A DNA stretch of 64,000 nucleotides from Setophaga petechia (Eukaryota > Chordata > Aves > Passeriformes > Parulidae). Location: assembly GCA_024362935.1 (NCBI GenBank), contig JANCRA010000007.1, positions 21,849,003 through 21,913,002 of the forward strand. The letters run 5' to 3'. The translations under genes were made by a program, and so were the position numbers. The notes under the pieces are model-generated. The model was given only the letters and a program-made list of their open reading frames with translations, was not told where the DNA came from and made no database searches. Positions 37,143 to 51,900 of the stretch are shown here, in pieces. The first letter of the stretch is position 1. Each line of letters starts with the position of its first letter.

Positions 37143-40100
37143 TAACATCTTCACTCACACCTGTAACTCTTCTTTGTTGTTTTGAACCCCTGAATATGTG
37201 CCACAGAATAGATTTTAAATGAAGGCTATTTTTGCTGGAGGTGTCCATATTGCACATGGTTAGAGTTGTAGAGTATTGTACTTTTAATGAGCCAGATGTA
37301 GAGGTTTTTCAGCTGTTCCCAGAAACTTCTGATGCTTTTACCTGCTCTCATAACTTTGATGTCTGATTAAATTTAAATAATACTAACAGTTGTTTTGTGA
37401 AATTCTTGCTGCTTTATAATTGTTTCTAAGAGCATCAAAGACTACAATGAAATTTATATTCTTTTAAAGTAATTAAAATGTTTTACTGCAGAATACTAAG
37501 CATAACCTTCATGATCAGAGTGTGCATATGAAACAAGTCAATACTAAACTGCAGGAAAGAACCTGCACACACAGAGAGATTCATGTGTAGGATTCATTGA
37601 ACATGGTGCTGGAGAACTTTGCAGCTTGTTGTGAGAAGATGTGGCAGCTTCACATGTATCTGCCTATGCTGCTGTGATTGTAGCTCTCACTCTTGAGGGC
37701 TGTTTTGTTTATAAACTGTGTTTTACACTAGCAGAAGATGTCAGCTTTCAGCAAGCCAGGATGTAGAAGGCAAGTGTAATCCCAAGCTGTCCCCAGAGGC
37801 ACTGTGTCTGAGAGCTATACAAAACCAGCTCTCTAATAACTAAAATGGAGGTATTTTGTATTTTTTAAAAATACATTTGTTTTTATGCTCATTATTAACA
37901 CTTTTTGTCTTTTGCCTAGCAGTTGGTTTTGGATTGGATTGGATTGTTTTGCTTGGAGTTTTTTGGGGGTGTTGGTTTAGGTTTTCTTAATGCTCCAGAA
38001 AGTTCCATATTTAGTCAAATACAAGGAATGCCATGTCTTCAGGGCAGATACACTGCAAGGTGAGACCTAAAGCCAACCTGTGTTTCCTGTGTTTGATTCA
38101 TTTAATGCTAATGAATAAGAATATGGTAATTTACCTGTAGACACTTTTTCTGTTTAACTGTATTAATTTCTTTAGAATGCCTATAGTGACCATTTAGCAA
38201 TGTCCAAGTTCATGTTGAGCATCTGGCTCTTCTTTATGATTCAAGTGTTTGATGTATTAATTTTTGAATAGAATCTTATGTGGATTAGATGATCCAACCT
38301 TTTAAAATCTTCCTTTCTACTTCTTTCAGGGAAAATTCAGGGAAAGAGATGCTGATGCTTTGATACCAGTTTCTTCTTCCTTTTCTTTTTCTTAATTATG
38401 TTTCTGCAACCATCTGTTCTTTTTACTCTAGTTTGATGCCAGAAGGTTCTTACTCAGGGCAGAACTAATTTCCCAGACAATACTGTGTCATCCTTGCATC
38501 ATCATAGACAGAACTGGATTTTTGCGCAGGAGTAACATTTGCGCAAAAGTCTCCAACTGGAAAAAAAAAAAGGTACTGGTGGCTTTCTTGTGACCTTTTT
38601 TCCACTGAAGTGTTTCTTAAAAGCATGCTTAGTAAAATCCTGATATTTAATAAGTAGCAGTTCATATTGAAAAAAGCTCAAAGACTTTTTATTCTTTGTT
38701 CTCCAATGCGGAATTTCATGTGTGAGGCTACTCATGCACTGACAGCACTGCCTGCTGTGACATTTTCTGATTATTAGTGATTATTGGCAGCACTTTGCAA
38801 GTATTCCACAGCAGAAAATATTTCATTATAGGTGCAGCCAAAATCTCAGTCAAGAACTGCATCTCAAATAATAGATACCAATGAAGTGATAAAAAACAAG
38901 CCACAACACAAAAAAAACAAAACAAGAAAAGCGTGAAAATGATCAGGACTCAGGGATGACTTTCAGTACAACATCATGAAATTGAAATTTAGAGGCTTTT
39001 TAACTCTTTGGACTACTTTACTTAAAAATGTTGGTGGTTTATTTTTCTAATGTATTTTTCACTATACCTCAGTGTGAATTCTTTATTTAGCTCTTTTGTG
39101 AATTATCTCTAGAGAGTTTAATAGCTCAAACTCATTTGCTATTAAGAAACTAAAAGAAAAATGGCCAAAGGTCAGGGAAAGAATATCAGTCTTTAAAATT
39201 AAATCTTATACATATATATATATTCTGAAGCCTTCCCCCTACTGTCTCACCAGAGGGTCTTTAGTTTGTCTCTAATAAGATAAAAAGGGCTTCAAAATAA
39301 AGTCTGTCTAGTTTTCAAAGTATTTTCTTCAAAAGCGGGTTTTCAGTAACACTATGGATGTTTTTCCTTTCAGAAGTTTATTACTGAAGTTATGCTGAGC
39401 AGAATAGAGATATGAAGAGCACTGCAGAGTGTCCGGGCAGGAGAGCTGCTGCTCCCCTGCAATACCCACAGGGACACCCCTGCTCACAGTGACAGGGGCA
39501 CCACAGTCACTGCCCAAAAACTGCCTGCTCCAGGCTGGGGGCTTCTCTGCCTGCCTTGGTTCCTCACCAGCAACACTCCTTTGGAACACAACAAAATTGC
39601 AAAAGGCACCTTTTTTTCAATTATGTAGACTATCTATTTTTAGAGAAGATAATTATAAAGCATAGGTGGACAAGAACTGAAAAGTTGCAATTGCAAACTA
39701 GATATAACTAAACATTTATTGTATTTTATTTGAAGAATTTGAGCATGGCTTATAAATGCTTAAAAATATGCTGGGATATGATAGAGTTCCTTGTGGAGTG
39801 GGTTTTTGCTCTGTGGGAAGAGGCCTTTCAGTCACTTTTGGTAGTTGCACTAATGCTTTTGCCATCCTGAGGTTTCTGTCAGAAAAGGTTCACTTTTACT
39901 GGTGTGTTCTCTTTCATTACAAGATTTGGTTACCAGCCCCTCCAGATTCGTCTTCCCTGCACACAAGGGGCATAACATAAGAGTGAGATCTCAAGGAAAC
40001 TAATATTTAAGGGGTTATTTTATTTACTGTATTCCAATGTGTCCTGGAATTCAAGCCTGGGACCACTGGGTGGGGCTGTACAAATGTCAAAGTCTTCTGC

Positions 40101-41603
40101 CTGCGAGTTTGCAATACAAGCATGAGCTGAGAGACAAACCAAGGAGGAGGTGTAATGTGAGGCAGCAGTGAGATGTGAGATGATAATCATTCAGCAAGAA
40201 GCAACTGGCTTTTGAAGGTCAAGGAAGTGAAGAATTGAAACAGAGCAATGAAGTGGCTTTACTGATGCTTTCTGGGATGTTTTGTGTGCAGAAGAGCAGC
40301 AGCTGTGCAATCCTCCTGCAAGTACAGCAATGGGCAGCAGACATGAAGGGCAGCTAGATGATGAAAGATGGCAACAGAAAAGGATTGATTATGAAGCACT
40401 GAAGAAAATGAGGAGAAGCAGAAGACTATACAGATTTTTGGCCTATATTTGGATTATTTCAAATCCTTTCAATTTTCCTTCTCTTAAAGAATTTTGTTGT
40501 AGAACATCAGGGTTAAAGCATTCATCCTACATACAGTATATTATAGTTTATCAGAAGAGTTGCATGTTAATCTGACAATGTAATTTCTGTTATCTTTCAG
40601 TTCCAGTAACTACAGAATCCAAATGATTTAAAGACTGAAATCTTCTGAGAATACATCTGATTCTTTCCTTTTGTGTGTCAGGTTGTTGAAAATTTCACTC
40701 TGAATGGCTGCTGCCATGCTTAATTAGCAAGCAGATCATAAGTGAAACTGCTTCTTCACCAACTGTGACCAGCAGGTATTGACAAGAAAGCCATGTAAAC
40801 TCTACAAATGACTGCTGGTGTGCTTAAACCAGCAGAAAAATATGTTCACTTCAATGTCCCTGGGGCATTTAGCTTTGTATTAGACAGCAGCTTTTACTGG
40901 AAATGTGAGCACAGGGCTTGTGAACTTGCAAAAATCTATAATGTTCCAGCTGTTTGAAAAGGTCCCCACACACTTATTGGTACAATGTTGTCAATATTTA
41001 ACTCAGTAAGTTCAAAACTTTTCTTCTAGGGGATATAAAATCAAAAAAGAGATTGTCCATTTTTCCACTTTTAAAAATTGTTTTTGATCTATTTTTGTTA
41101 CTCTTTTTTTTTCCAGATATTGAGTCTAAAACCTTAAAGCTGTCCTTTTCCCTTCACTGCAAGATCTTTTGCTCTCTACCACCATGAAAATTTTAATTTG
41201 TCTAGTAAAATTATTCTCACAAAGCAGAAAAAAAATACAACCTTGCAGGAAAAAAGGAAGAAGGCTTAGTTAATGTGTATTAAATTCCGGAAAGAGTTGT
41301 TGCCTTTGCGCGTAAAACCCTGCTGGGTTTTATGTTGTTAGGAGATAATTAATTCCTCATCCTTACTGCAGCCAACAGGGATTCCCAGCTCCTTCTTGTG
41401 GATAAACTGTTATATTGACCCTTCAGTGCCAGGCAGGATGCAGACAGGTGTCAAGAGCCATCTGGCTTGGCCTGACCACAGAGTCCTCATTTGTGAAGGT
41501 GCTAATTTCTTTATCATTAGAACCTTCGGCTTCAACAGACCTGGACACCTGGGAATAGTTTGCATTAGAAATTTGTATTAATCTACAGTCTACCCAGAGG
41601 GGA

Positions 41604-41663
41604 TGTGTGTGTATATTTATATACATGTACATGAAATATAAATATAAATATATATATATATAT
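41604..41663 (+). repeat. TA-rich microsatellite
   Basis: gtgtgtgtatatttatatac is followed by an (AT)n run with aaatataaat interruptions. Confidence 0.85.
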
Positions 41664-42035
41664 CTTTTTATATCTACCTGTGTCCTTCTGTTTCAAAATA
41701 ATATGAAAGTAAGATAAATTTATCTAAAATATACTATTGGAGAATTGGAGAATTCAATGCATTTGTAGCTTGATTAGTTGTGAAATTCTCTAATTTACTA
41801 ATTTAAGATAATTTGTGATCAGTTACGCAGAATTTCTCTTTTTGTGTAATTGGAATCCAAAAAACGTGCATTTTATATCCCTATTCATGGAGATATATGT
41901 CCATAGTCATTATCTGCATGAATTCAAGAGTGCTGTATTGTGGATTAAAACTGGAAAGAATTAGTCTTGCAGACCAGTGTCAGTAAGGACTTTTGCTACC
42001 TTGAATAATAGCTCCAATTTTTAACAATATTTTTG

Positions 42036-42218
42036 TAGATTGCCTAAAGAAGTGATCTATCTGTTTTCCATCACTGGAAATTTTACAAGATCAGGTTATG
42101 CAAACATCTGTCAAGAATGGTTTCAGTATACTGATCAAGCCTAGGGCCAGAGTGGCAAACTGAGTGACCTCTTGAGGTCCCTTCCACCTCAGTGCTCTGT
42201 GACTCTGTGGATTGTGAT
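42036..42218 (+). mobile_element. CR1 LINE 3' end, forward orientation
   Basis: The segment begins near attgcctaaagaagtg (compare CR1 TTGCC-AGAGAGGTGG), continues catcactgga, and ends with gacctcttgaggtcccttcc followed by a short ctctgtgactctgtgg tail, the CR1 3' terminal repeat type. It is 5'-truncated and old, and non-functional. Confidence 0.85.
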
Positions 42219-45200
42219 GCCACAAATTGTAGATATGTATGTAGGAGTTACCCACTTAGAAAAGTTTATTTCTACTATTTTATCCCACCCCCAAGTAGAA
42301 AAGAAAGGAGAACGGTTCCTAATTAATTATGAAAACTTTTGCAATTTAATCAGATTATTCATTTTGAGATCTACCTTGAGACTGAATGGAAGGAAAACAA
42401 AAGCAAAGCAGCACAGATGAAGACTTGGAATTTGCTAAAGCAACCTTTCTTATTTAACTGATGGTATGTTTAGCAGTGTTTTTAGCCTCTACTAACAGGT
42501 GATATAAATCACATGCTAATTCAGACTGTTCTGTGCTGTTCAAAATGTGGGTTTGTAGCCTCTCACTTGTCAACAGGACTGAAATTGTCCTGGTGATGCA
42601 ATGAGGGTACATTTACCTTCAGGAGTCTTCAGAACTATAGATGCCAGCAGATGACAACAACAGCGTTCATGCCTCTGCAGCTACACCTGCAGTTTCTTAT
42701 CAACCTCCCAATCTCAAAAACTGAAATCCCAAGGGAGGTGTTAATTAAACTGGAGTTGAAGAAGTATACTGGATAGCAAAGCTGGGTAAGGAGGAGAGGA
42801 CACCAGTGCTACTCTTGAAGTGCTCTGGTCTAATGGCAAGTTAGATCTGAGCCAGAATAATCAAGTGCTTGACTGCTCCCCCTGAGCCCAGATTAGTATC
42901 CTAACAGCAGCCCTTCAAACACAGCTTAATGACATGGCTCTTCTGTTAAATATTTAAGTGTTTCTGTTTGGGGGCTCTGCAGAAGGAGCATCTATTGGGA
43001 AACTCCAGAATGTAAATGGCTTTGCAGCAGTGATCTTCAGTCCATGTTGTAGGCACAGTTAATACGGCTTAGAAGTTATGAGAAGCACAACATGGCTTTT
43101 TATTACAAGCAAAGCTAAGCTTGCTAGAATTAACTGAAATTAAATCTCTTATGGGAGTGAAGCAGTAGTTTTGCTGGTAGAACAGAACTGAGGTTTCTTG
43201 AGTCTTGAACAGTGACTAATGATTAAGTCATCTTTCAAGCTTAATAACAATTTGTATCTGTGCATATGCATGTCAGTGTTTGCTCTTTGTTGTTCAATTG
43301 AAGTAATTTATTTTAATTTATTTAATTGCTTTTATTTTGGGTTTAATATTACTGAGTTCTTATTTTTTTAAGTAAACATTTTTTGATATTGTTATTTCTG
43401 TCATTAAAATACATGTCTACTATTAAACATCAGCTCTTGAGAATGTTCTTTAAATACTACCATGCAATAATAGACTGAAAGTTTTAGGGTTTTGAAACTG
43501 ACCCATTTTTAGAAGTTTTTGCAACATTTGCAGATTCAGAATACAAACAGCTGCACCATTTATAGAACACTCATTAAAAATGAAGTAGCAATTTAGTACA
43601 GGATTAATTAAGAGGTCAGTGAAAGTCCCTGCAGCCTGGGACTAAAGCATTGCTTTTATTTGCCATAGTACTTAAAATTTTTTATCAGTAGGATTAAATA
43701 CTGGTAAAATGAAGGTAACATAAGCTGTTACTTAAATCAGATGGACATGCACAGTTAATTTTCTTATTCTGAGTAGACATATTAAAATAATAAGTGCTGA
43801 TAATGTAAGCACATGTGCAAATATCCACTTTCAAAGAAACAGTGGGATAAAATACTTTCTCTTGCCTTGAAAAATATTTAGCACACATATTTTGAAGTAT
43901 TTATTAATTATATATGCTGCTATTCTTAGGTGTTTGGTGTAGTTATTATCAGGTGTCAGTCAGGTACCTGACTGTCCTTGTTAATATGGGCTGTATTTGT
44001 AGAAGTCTTGTACTTGGAAATCTTGTATATTAAAGGTTGGTTGTGTCATAGAGATGCATTTTAATATTTATTTAGAAGGGATGCATTCAGATTTACTGGA
44101 AATGTCTAAAAAAGTTTGCCCTATGTTTTCATGCCTATGGAGTCTTGAAATGTTGTGTGTCAGAACCTAATTTTTACAGAAAATTACTAGTTTGAGCCTT
44201 TTATTCTAGTTTGTTTTTGTTCTCCTTTCTCATTTGTCACAGTTAATCAAGTATTTAAGAATATGTGAACATTTCCAATGAATTTAGAAAGGGAGTTGTT
44301 TACATGAACCTTAAGATTTACCCTTGCTATAGTGAAGTTCAAGTACCAGACACAATGATGTAGTTAAAACATCCCAGGACTTGATGTGGGAGATCTGCCA
44401 ACTGAAGGAGATGTTGCTGAAATTGCAGCATGATACTGGAAAAAAAAAAATATATATATTGTCTGGTTTTCTTTGATTACAAAATAATATAAGCAAAGAC
44501 TTTTAGACTGAAATATGGTGCTTTTTACCCCAAGGAATTCTAACGTGTGCCTAAATTCAAGAACACGATTAAGAGCTTTATTTGATATCTCTATTCAGTC
44601 ATATTTTGAATAGAGAGAAAAATGAAAATATAGTTCTTAAATTTAACTGAGATACTGACAGCTGATCTTCCAGAAATAACTGCTCGGTGTCAGAGAGGTT
44701 GCATAGCCTTAACCAAATAAAATGTCAGGTGTAAAACATTAGTGGTTTATTTACATTTAACCCATTCTTATCAACTGTTCACAAGCTTTTAAGCTGAGTT
44801 CCAATAATTCCTACTGGCAGGTGGGGTTTGTATTGCATGCTTATTGTAGAGGAGGTTTATTGCAAAAACATCAGCAGATCTCAGCAAGTGAACTGATGCT
44901 TTTATCTAACTACCAAAGCAGTGTATTGGCATATTGAACTGTGTGGTTGGTTTTAGTCTTGGACTTCAGTAACAAATTAAGATCCTCTAGAATACAAAAA
45001 TTTCAATTGACTTATTCTAGTCCCTTTGATTATATATTAAATAGCTCTCTTCAGCTACTTTTGCTATACCTCTTAGAGATGCATTTAGTCTGTTCTAAAA
45101 ATCAAATTTTGGCTAAGTCTTCTTACAAGGAGGCAGCAACAAATTAGTATGTAAGAAATTAAGGCAGGCCTGTTACTCCATTATCCAAGAATAACAGAAA

Positions 45201-45879
45201 CACAAAGCCCAAAAATACAACATGAAACCACAATTGTGTAGATTACAAAACAGCTTACAAAGCAACTTGTTAAAGATATAAGACCAGTATTATTTCAAAT
45301 GCATTAGAACAGGAAAATTTATACAGGAAAATTTACAGCTGATAGTAAATTATCTAGAATAGGAGAAATGAAAACAAACTGCAAAGAAGTACCTCAGTGA
45401 TACTGAGTGATACAGTGACAAGTGAAACTCACTGTAAATAAATTTAAAGTGGTTCTCAAATGGTAAAAAAAATTATAAATTTGTGCACAACAATGGACTT
45501 CAAACTGACAATTATTTTTTAAGAACTTCCCTGTGATATTATTCACGGTGTGTTCGCTGTGAGCTATGAAAACAGTAGCAGCAAAGAAAAGAAAATTTAA
45601 TATTACACATTTTTAGAAAGAAATAGAATAAATTAGAAAACATCATGGTTACAAGCAGTGTCACAGTGCTGCACCTGCATCTTGAACAGGTAATGAGAGA
45701 ATGGGTTGGATGAGTAAAGGATGACTAAATAAATCTTTTAAACAAGGAACAGGTAGAACTGCAAGCTTTCAGTCTGGGAAGAAGGAAATGGAAGGAGGGC
45801 ATGGCAAGTTTATTAACTCAAGAGTGGTGAGTAAATAGATAATGAGTGGTTGGGTACTGGCTCTTTTCTGCAAGGATGT

Positions 45880-45990
45880 TGGGCATTAGGTGAAACTAGC
45901 AGGGGGTGTGTTTGAGTTGAACCAAAGGAAGTATTTTTTCAGTTTCACAGAGTTACACCATGGAACTCCTCGACACAAGCTCTGTTAACA
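45880..45990 (+). mobile_element. Ancient CR1/L3-type LINE fragment
   Basis: The blocks gaaactagcagggggtg, ccaaaggaagtattttttca and accatggaactcctcg resemble, in order, the 3' part of older amniote CR1/L3 elements (AAAGGAAGTATTTCTTCAC ... CTGTGGAACTC). The following sequence no longer aligns by eye. Confidence 0.5.
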
Positions 45991-48900
45991 ATCACTCAAA
46001 AAGCATTAAGATTGACAGAATTACTGATATTGTCCATTAAGGACTATAAAGCTCATACTTCAGTTTCAGAGAGCTGCTGGAGCTCAGACTCATGGGAGCC
46101 CAGGAAAGCGTGCTTGGAGAAATGGCTGCGTGTTTGCCTTGGGTGTGTACAGTCCCTCAAGTGTCCCCGAAGGGCCACTGCTGGCGAGGGGACACAAGAC
46201 AAGTAAATGCTTGGTTCCACCAAGTGTAGGCTGTCTGAGAGGAAGCTTAACAAAGGTTTCAGTCAAAAACACTGCTGAGATGCAAGCGTGCTTCAATTTG
46301 CCTGTGGCTTCAGAGATGGAGAGCTGGCTTGGTCTCTTCTATGTTTCTTTTAATTTTACTTAATCTGAAATTAACATCTCCATTGAGATGAATGGGGTAG
46401 ATTTATAGATGTTTGTTGTTTGTCACATGAAATTATGTTCCTTTCATGGCTAATTATATTTTAATTTTCTCACTGCGTATATTCATATCTCTTTTTCTTC
46501 ATTTAATCACATATAAACTCTTGCCTTGTCTTTAACTCCTGTGCTTTCTTTTGAATGAAAGCTGAGGAGTTCAGTGTTTATTGGCAAAAAAGCAAGATCA
46601 GACTGCACGATTTTATAGCATAAAAACCACAGTAGATGGTTTCTTTTATTAATTACTTGGGTTATGGGGGAGACAAGGGTGACTTCAAGACAGGAAGAGT
46701 TCAAGCATTCTGGAGAATAAGACTGCATCAAAATGCTGTTGTTATCTCCAAGAAAAGGTTTGCATAAAATAAGCTGCAGTTTAATAGAAACAAGTATAAA
46801 TAGAAAATAAGATAAATGTTTAACTGTACAAATCCCAGGTGTGGAGTTTTTGCCTAGATAAGAGTTCTGCCCTGAAGAATTTCATGTGATTTGATGGATT
46901 AGAAATTGTTCAAGAACATATGCCACTTCCAAGCAAAAAAGCAGGAAAAATGGAAGGAGTATTTACATGGACCATAATCTTATTACTCTCTGTGTTAGCG
47001 GGGTGTGATCTGAGTAAAGAGGCCTAGAATTTGGTGTCTTGGTTGAATATGAAGCAACAGAAAATTTAGCAATCAGTGAGAATGGCCCGAGCCTAGAACA
47101 CATGACTCACAATCTGAAATTAAATGAACTGTGATTGTTATCACATGCCCTCTTGAGTTTAATCATTTACTCATGTTACTTTGTGCCCTGGCATCTATGA
47201 AACCAGAACCATCCAAGTTCCTAACTTTCTCTAACTATGTTAACTTATTTCATTTTTTAAATTTGCAGCCTTTTCCCCTCTGGAATGCATCTCCAATCTG
47301 GCACGCTGCTCTGGTTTTCCTTGTCCTCTACTTTCAATGTCAATGTCAGACTGTATGCTCTGATTGTATATTTCCTGGTCTCAACTAAATTAGTGAAAGG
47401 CAAAAACTGGGCTTTGAGATTAAGAGTGGAAACTATGGTCATTTAGTTGGAAATTGAGATTTTTTTTCTCTCCCTCTTTCCACAAAACTCAGTAAACAAA
47501 CACATCCAAATGCATTTAAAATTATTTAAACTTTATTGATATGAAATTTCTTTGAAAAGTATCTTTAGTAAGTTGCTACATATTTCTGTATGACATACCT
47601 CTGAGGTATTATGAAGGTAGAAATGCAGTTTTCTCAAATTCATCTCTGTTTCATCTGAAGCTCTTGTAAAATCCACTTTTATAGTAGGTTTTTTATATAA
47701 GAAATTTAATACCGTATTTTGAAATGCAATTAAATGTCTTTTTTCTTTGTTGGTGGTTGCTTTCTTTCTGTTTGCATTATATAGGTCTGCAGTAACATTT
47801 AGTGGCAATGACACTCTTAGATTAATTGTGCATTGTTCAGAGCATATAACTTTGTCAGTTTTAATTCCGTTGCCTTTTTGTTTCTCTGAAAGATGTTTTG
47901 TGAACTTGTGAGGGAATGAGCAAGGGTTATCTTAGTTCATTTATCTAATGCAGCAGTCAAAGTACAGACTCTGCATTCTTTTACAATCTCCTTATATTGA
48001 CAAATTATTTATGCTTGCGATCTTTTGTTGGCAGCCACCTCTGAACTCCCTTTTCCTTTTGAGAGTGATTGACCAGAATGAAACACGCTGTTCCAGTCAC
48101 TCTGGACCATTCGTTTACTCAAATGCATTCAAACTGTGCTGTCATTTTCTCTTACTGCTTTTACATACTAATAATGTGCTGGCCTTTGTCCTCTGCTGTG
48201 CATCCAACTGAAATGTTTACTGAGATTTTTGGGTGCTTCATAAAGAATCCTAAGGGTAGGGCTTTCCAGGAAGTCTAAGGGATCTAGGTCCATCTCTAAT
48301 TTGAAATTCAAATTTCAGATGCATCAGTAACTGAAGCTCCTTGGACTCTGAATCTCTCAGCCAGTATCTTCACCTAAAGAAATGTCTGGTGCAAGCTTGT
48401 GAATTAACTGGATGTTGAGCATTTCCTGTGCATGCCTACACTTTGCTTTCTGAGCAATTTTATTAATCCTCATTGAGTATTTGCTTTTTTACCCTGAAAC
48501 TAATAGTGAAGTACTTCGTTAGAAGGCCAAATAAACTTTGTCAACCTGTTGTTCACCCCATGTTATTTAGCTTGCATGACCAATGCAATCCAAAAGCAGA
48601 GTAAAAATTTTGCTCAGCAAAGTAGGATATGTGTTTGTTCATATGGGAGGGAGGCATAATCTAAACAAATTGATATAATTTTAGCATATCATCAATCCTT
48701 TCCACTTTCTTACTAATTTCAGTGTAATTTCTCTCTCTTTACGTCAATGACCATGATATTTTTGCTATTGTTCGTAGGTTTAAAATATCTTTCAACGTGT
48801 GGGCTAATATTGCTTGGTAGTTTATCAGCTCTGTGGTTTAAAATCTCTCCAGAACATCTGGATGTATTTCTAAACATGCATAGTGATTGGATGTTTCCTT

Positions 48901-51900
48901 TATTATTCAGCTGTAGCAATGCAACTCAGCATTTCAATCTTAAGGAATTAATTTTATGGTTTCCTACATTCTTCTACCACCTGGACATTCAAGGTGTTTG
49001 AATTTGCCTTTGTAATATCACTACAAGGTGAGAAATACCATTCTGAAAAGCACAAGATGAGGAAGAGAGAGGAATCTTTCAAAATTTTCATATTAAGTAA
49101 AAAATACTATGACTGACTTCTGTGGGACTAGAATGAGACCTGCATAAATGATCCTGAAAAATTTCACTCTCAAGGCTTGTCTTCAAGGGGAAATTACTGT
49201 GAGAAATCTGAGGTGTAAATTATAAAACACATTAGCTGCTGAACATTAATGTCCCATGTGAATAAACAGAGTTTGAGTAAGTTGCTCTGTTTGGAAAGCA
49301 AGTAATCAACTGTAAATTCAAACTCACTCCATCTCACTTTGTTATGGCATAACTGCACAAGTTATGTTTGATCCAGTCCCCACAAGAAAATCTGAAACCT
49401 GATCTCCAATTAATGCAATTTCCACTTGAATCTACTGCAATACCATCCTTAACCACTTTTGCCTCCCTTTGTACCTACACTATAGTAGAATCTAAATTTT
49501 CTTAAGGTTTGATATGTTGTAACAAATCTTAAGTTCTGCACTTGAACATTTGATCCTGAACATGTTTCCAGTATATACATATTTATTTATTTGCAATCTA
49601 CTTTTATGATCTGCTTTTATCAGCATCTGCTGCATTGCTCATAAACCCACATAATTAGAATTCTTTAATCTGTCTATATTATTTTCTATTACTGTCTGTT
49701 CTATATTTTTCTGTGTGCTATATATATGTGTGTTTGTATTTGCACAAGTATAGAACCTAACTGTGCTCACTAAAATTATTAACAAGCTGGTTTTTTTCCT
49801 ACAAATGCTCAATTTTTTGCTTTTCATCACTTCCCTTGCTTTCTCCAATCCTTTACTCTTTCACTACTGGCTTTGTGGTGCATTTACTAGAAGATGGTTT
49901 TGTGTTATAATTTAAAGTGTTTTGCATTCAATTTCTCTTGCATAGTCATACATACACAGCAGATCATGATGTTTTATGAAATAGGTTGGACTATTCATTA
50001 TTATTTATTTCTCCTGGTACTTTTATATTTGACTGAAATATTTCCAGACCCTGAATGACAGTTATATCAGCTACATTTTTTAAATGTCAGAGGAAATAGC
50101 TTTATTTTATTACCTTTTTTTTTTTTTGACATGCTATGCCCTAATTTCTATAATTTTGGTAAGTTCCATAGTATAGGAATCATGATTCTTTCACATTCAG
50201 TAATTGAATCCCTTATTTCTCACACACTGACAGATATTGTTTGATCCCAGCATCTTGATTCTGATCTCAAAAATTTGCTCTGAACTGCTTATTATCTATG
50301 AACTCAAAGTCACTTTTTCTGTTGAGTATAATTCCTCTTAAGGTATTAGTAGTTGTAATAATTTTCCAAGTGTATCCATATCACCTCCCTGGACAAAAAA
50401 CCTTCCTGGGGAAATTTAACCTTCTCTTAATGTTCTTTCTGCTTGAAATTGATAGATGCCATTAAGAATAAGTGGGACATGAATGTGAAAATATTTTAGC
50501 TAAGAAATAACAAACTACAAATCTAAGATGAAAATTCAGCATAAAAAATGTGAAATAATCTATACAATTTACAGTTTGTAGAAGAAATACTATCCTCCCT
50601 TGAGAGGAAAAGCTATTATCTGTGCTTTAAAACTGAACTGGCATCAATAACCAGTAGCTTACATTGTATACTTGCACTACCTTTTTTAGTATGCTATAAA
50701 AAGGAATAACTATTCCATATTTTATAGCTACAAATTAAATTTCAAATCCAGATTTATTTTCCCTTGTGATCACATAGTTTAAGGTAAGAGGAATGGAGAC
50801 TCATACTCAGAATGCAGAAAAAAAAATCCTTTATTGTTATGAAATTAAACATGATGTTGCTTTAAATAGAAGAACATATTTCTCACAAACTGGGCTCAGA
50901 GGAAATAGTATTGTGGCTGTATTTTCAAAACACCATGTGTGGCAGTGGCCAAACACTGAGCTACCAAATCCTGAGAGCAGGAGGATGGATAGTTGTGTAA
51001 GTAAACTGGAGATTCCACCAGAGATTCTCTTTCCCTAACTAAATTTCATATTATTCTTTCTGAGCTAATGTGAGGCTTTTTCAAAAATTAAAGTTCTTAT
51101 GAAATGGTACAAGGTTTGGACACAACATCAGCTGCAAAGAGGGAGGCTGGAAATATCTGCTAGAGAATCTTTACCCATACTGGCCTATGTTTCTTCCCTC
51201 TTGCTGAATTGGTAAATTGTTGTATCAGTGCCTGACAACAGGCAACCTTCAGTGGAGTTCTCAGCCATCCTAAAATGCAAAAGAGGCCTCAGGTGCTCAA
51301 AATCTTTAAAAAGTGCACCACAATTTATGTAGTGAATTAAGATTCTCTAGTCTCAGCTTCAGCACTATCCAACTCCTTCTCCATTTTGTTAAAGGAATAA
51401 ACTCCTACTCTCTGTGGTAAACAGCAGCAGAATGTTGGTCTGATTTACATGGGTTTTGGCAATGTGATTTGAATGTGTTGGTTTGGTGCTTTTTACTTCC
51501 TGGTTTTTATCTCTGAATCCCACTGGACTTGTAAATTAACTGGTATTCACATGTTGACATTTGTTCTTCAAAATGTTTAAAATAACTGCTGAGACACCGA
51601 TGAAAGATGCTGCAGAAAACCTGCTAGTAATGTCCTGTTAACTCTGCAAAAAACTCCACATGCATTCACAAGGAGAAAAAACATAGTCAAAAGTAAAATG
51701 TACAGTGAGACAATGATTTTTTTTTTTTTTTTATATTACCCCATCCATAGGGACTGCTAAGGATATTAATGGGGCAAAGAAACAATTATCAGGATGCACA
51801 AGATGTGTATTTTATGCTTAAAACCACCACATACTAACACCTACATCTTTGCTTTATATAGCAGTGTTGTACTGGTAATAGAGAACAGTGAAAAGAGAAA

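Noticed and set aside
40282..40575. 97-codon + frame with a charged stretch (around DDERWQQKRIDYEALKKM), preceded by an acceptor-like gtgtgcag
   Set aside because: I found no matching donor or recognisable family. The C-terminal third reads like AT-rich intron.
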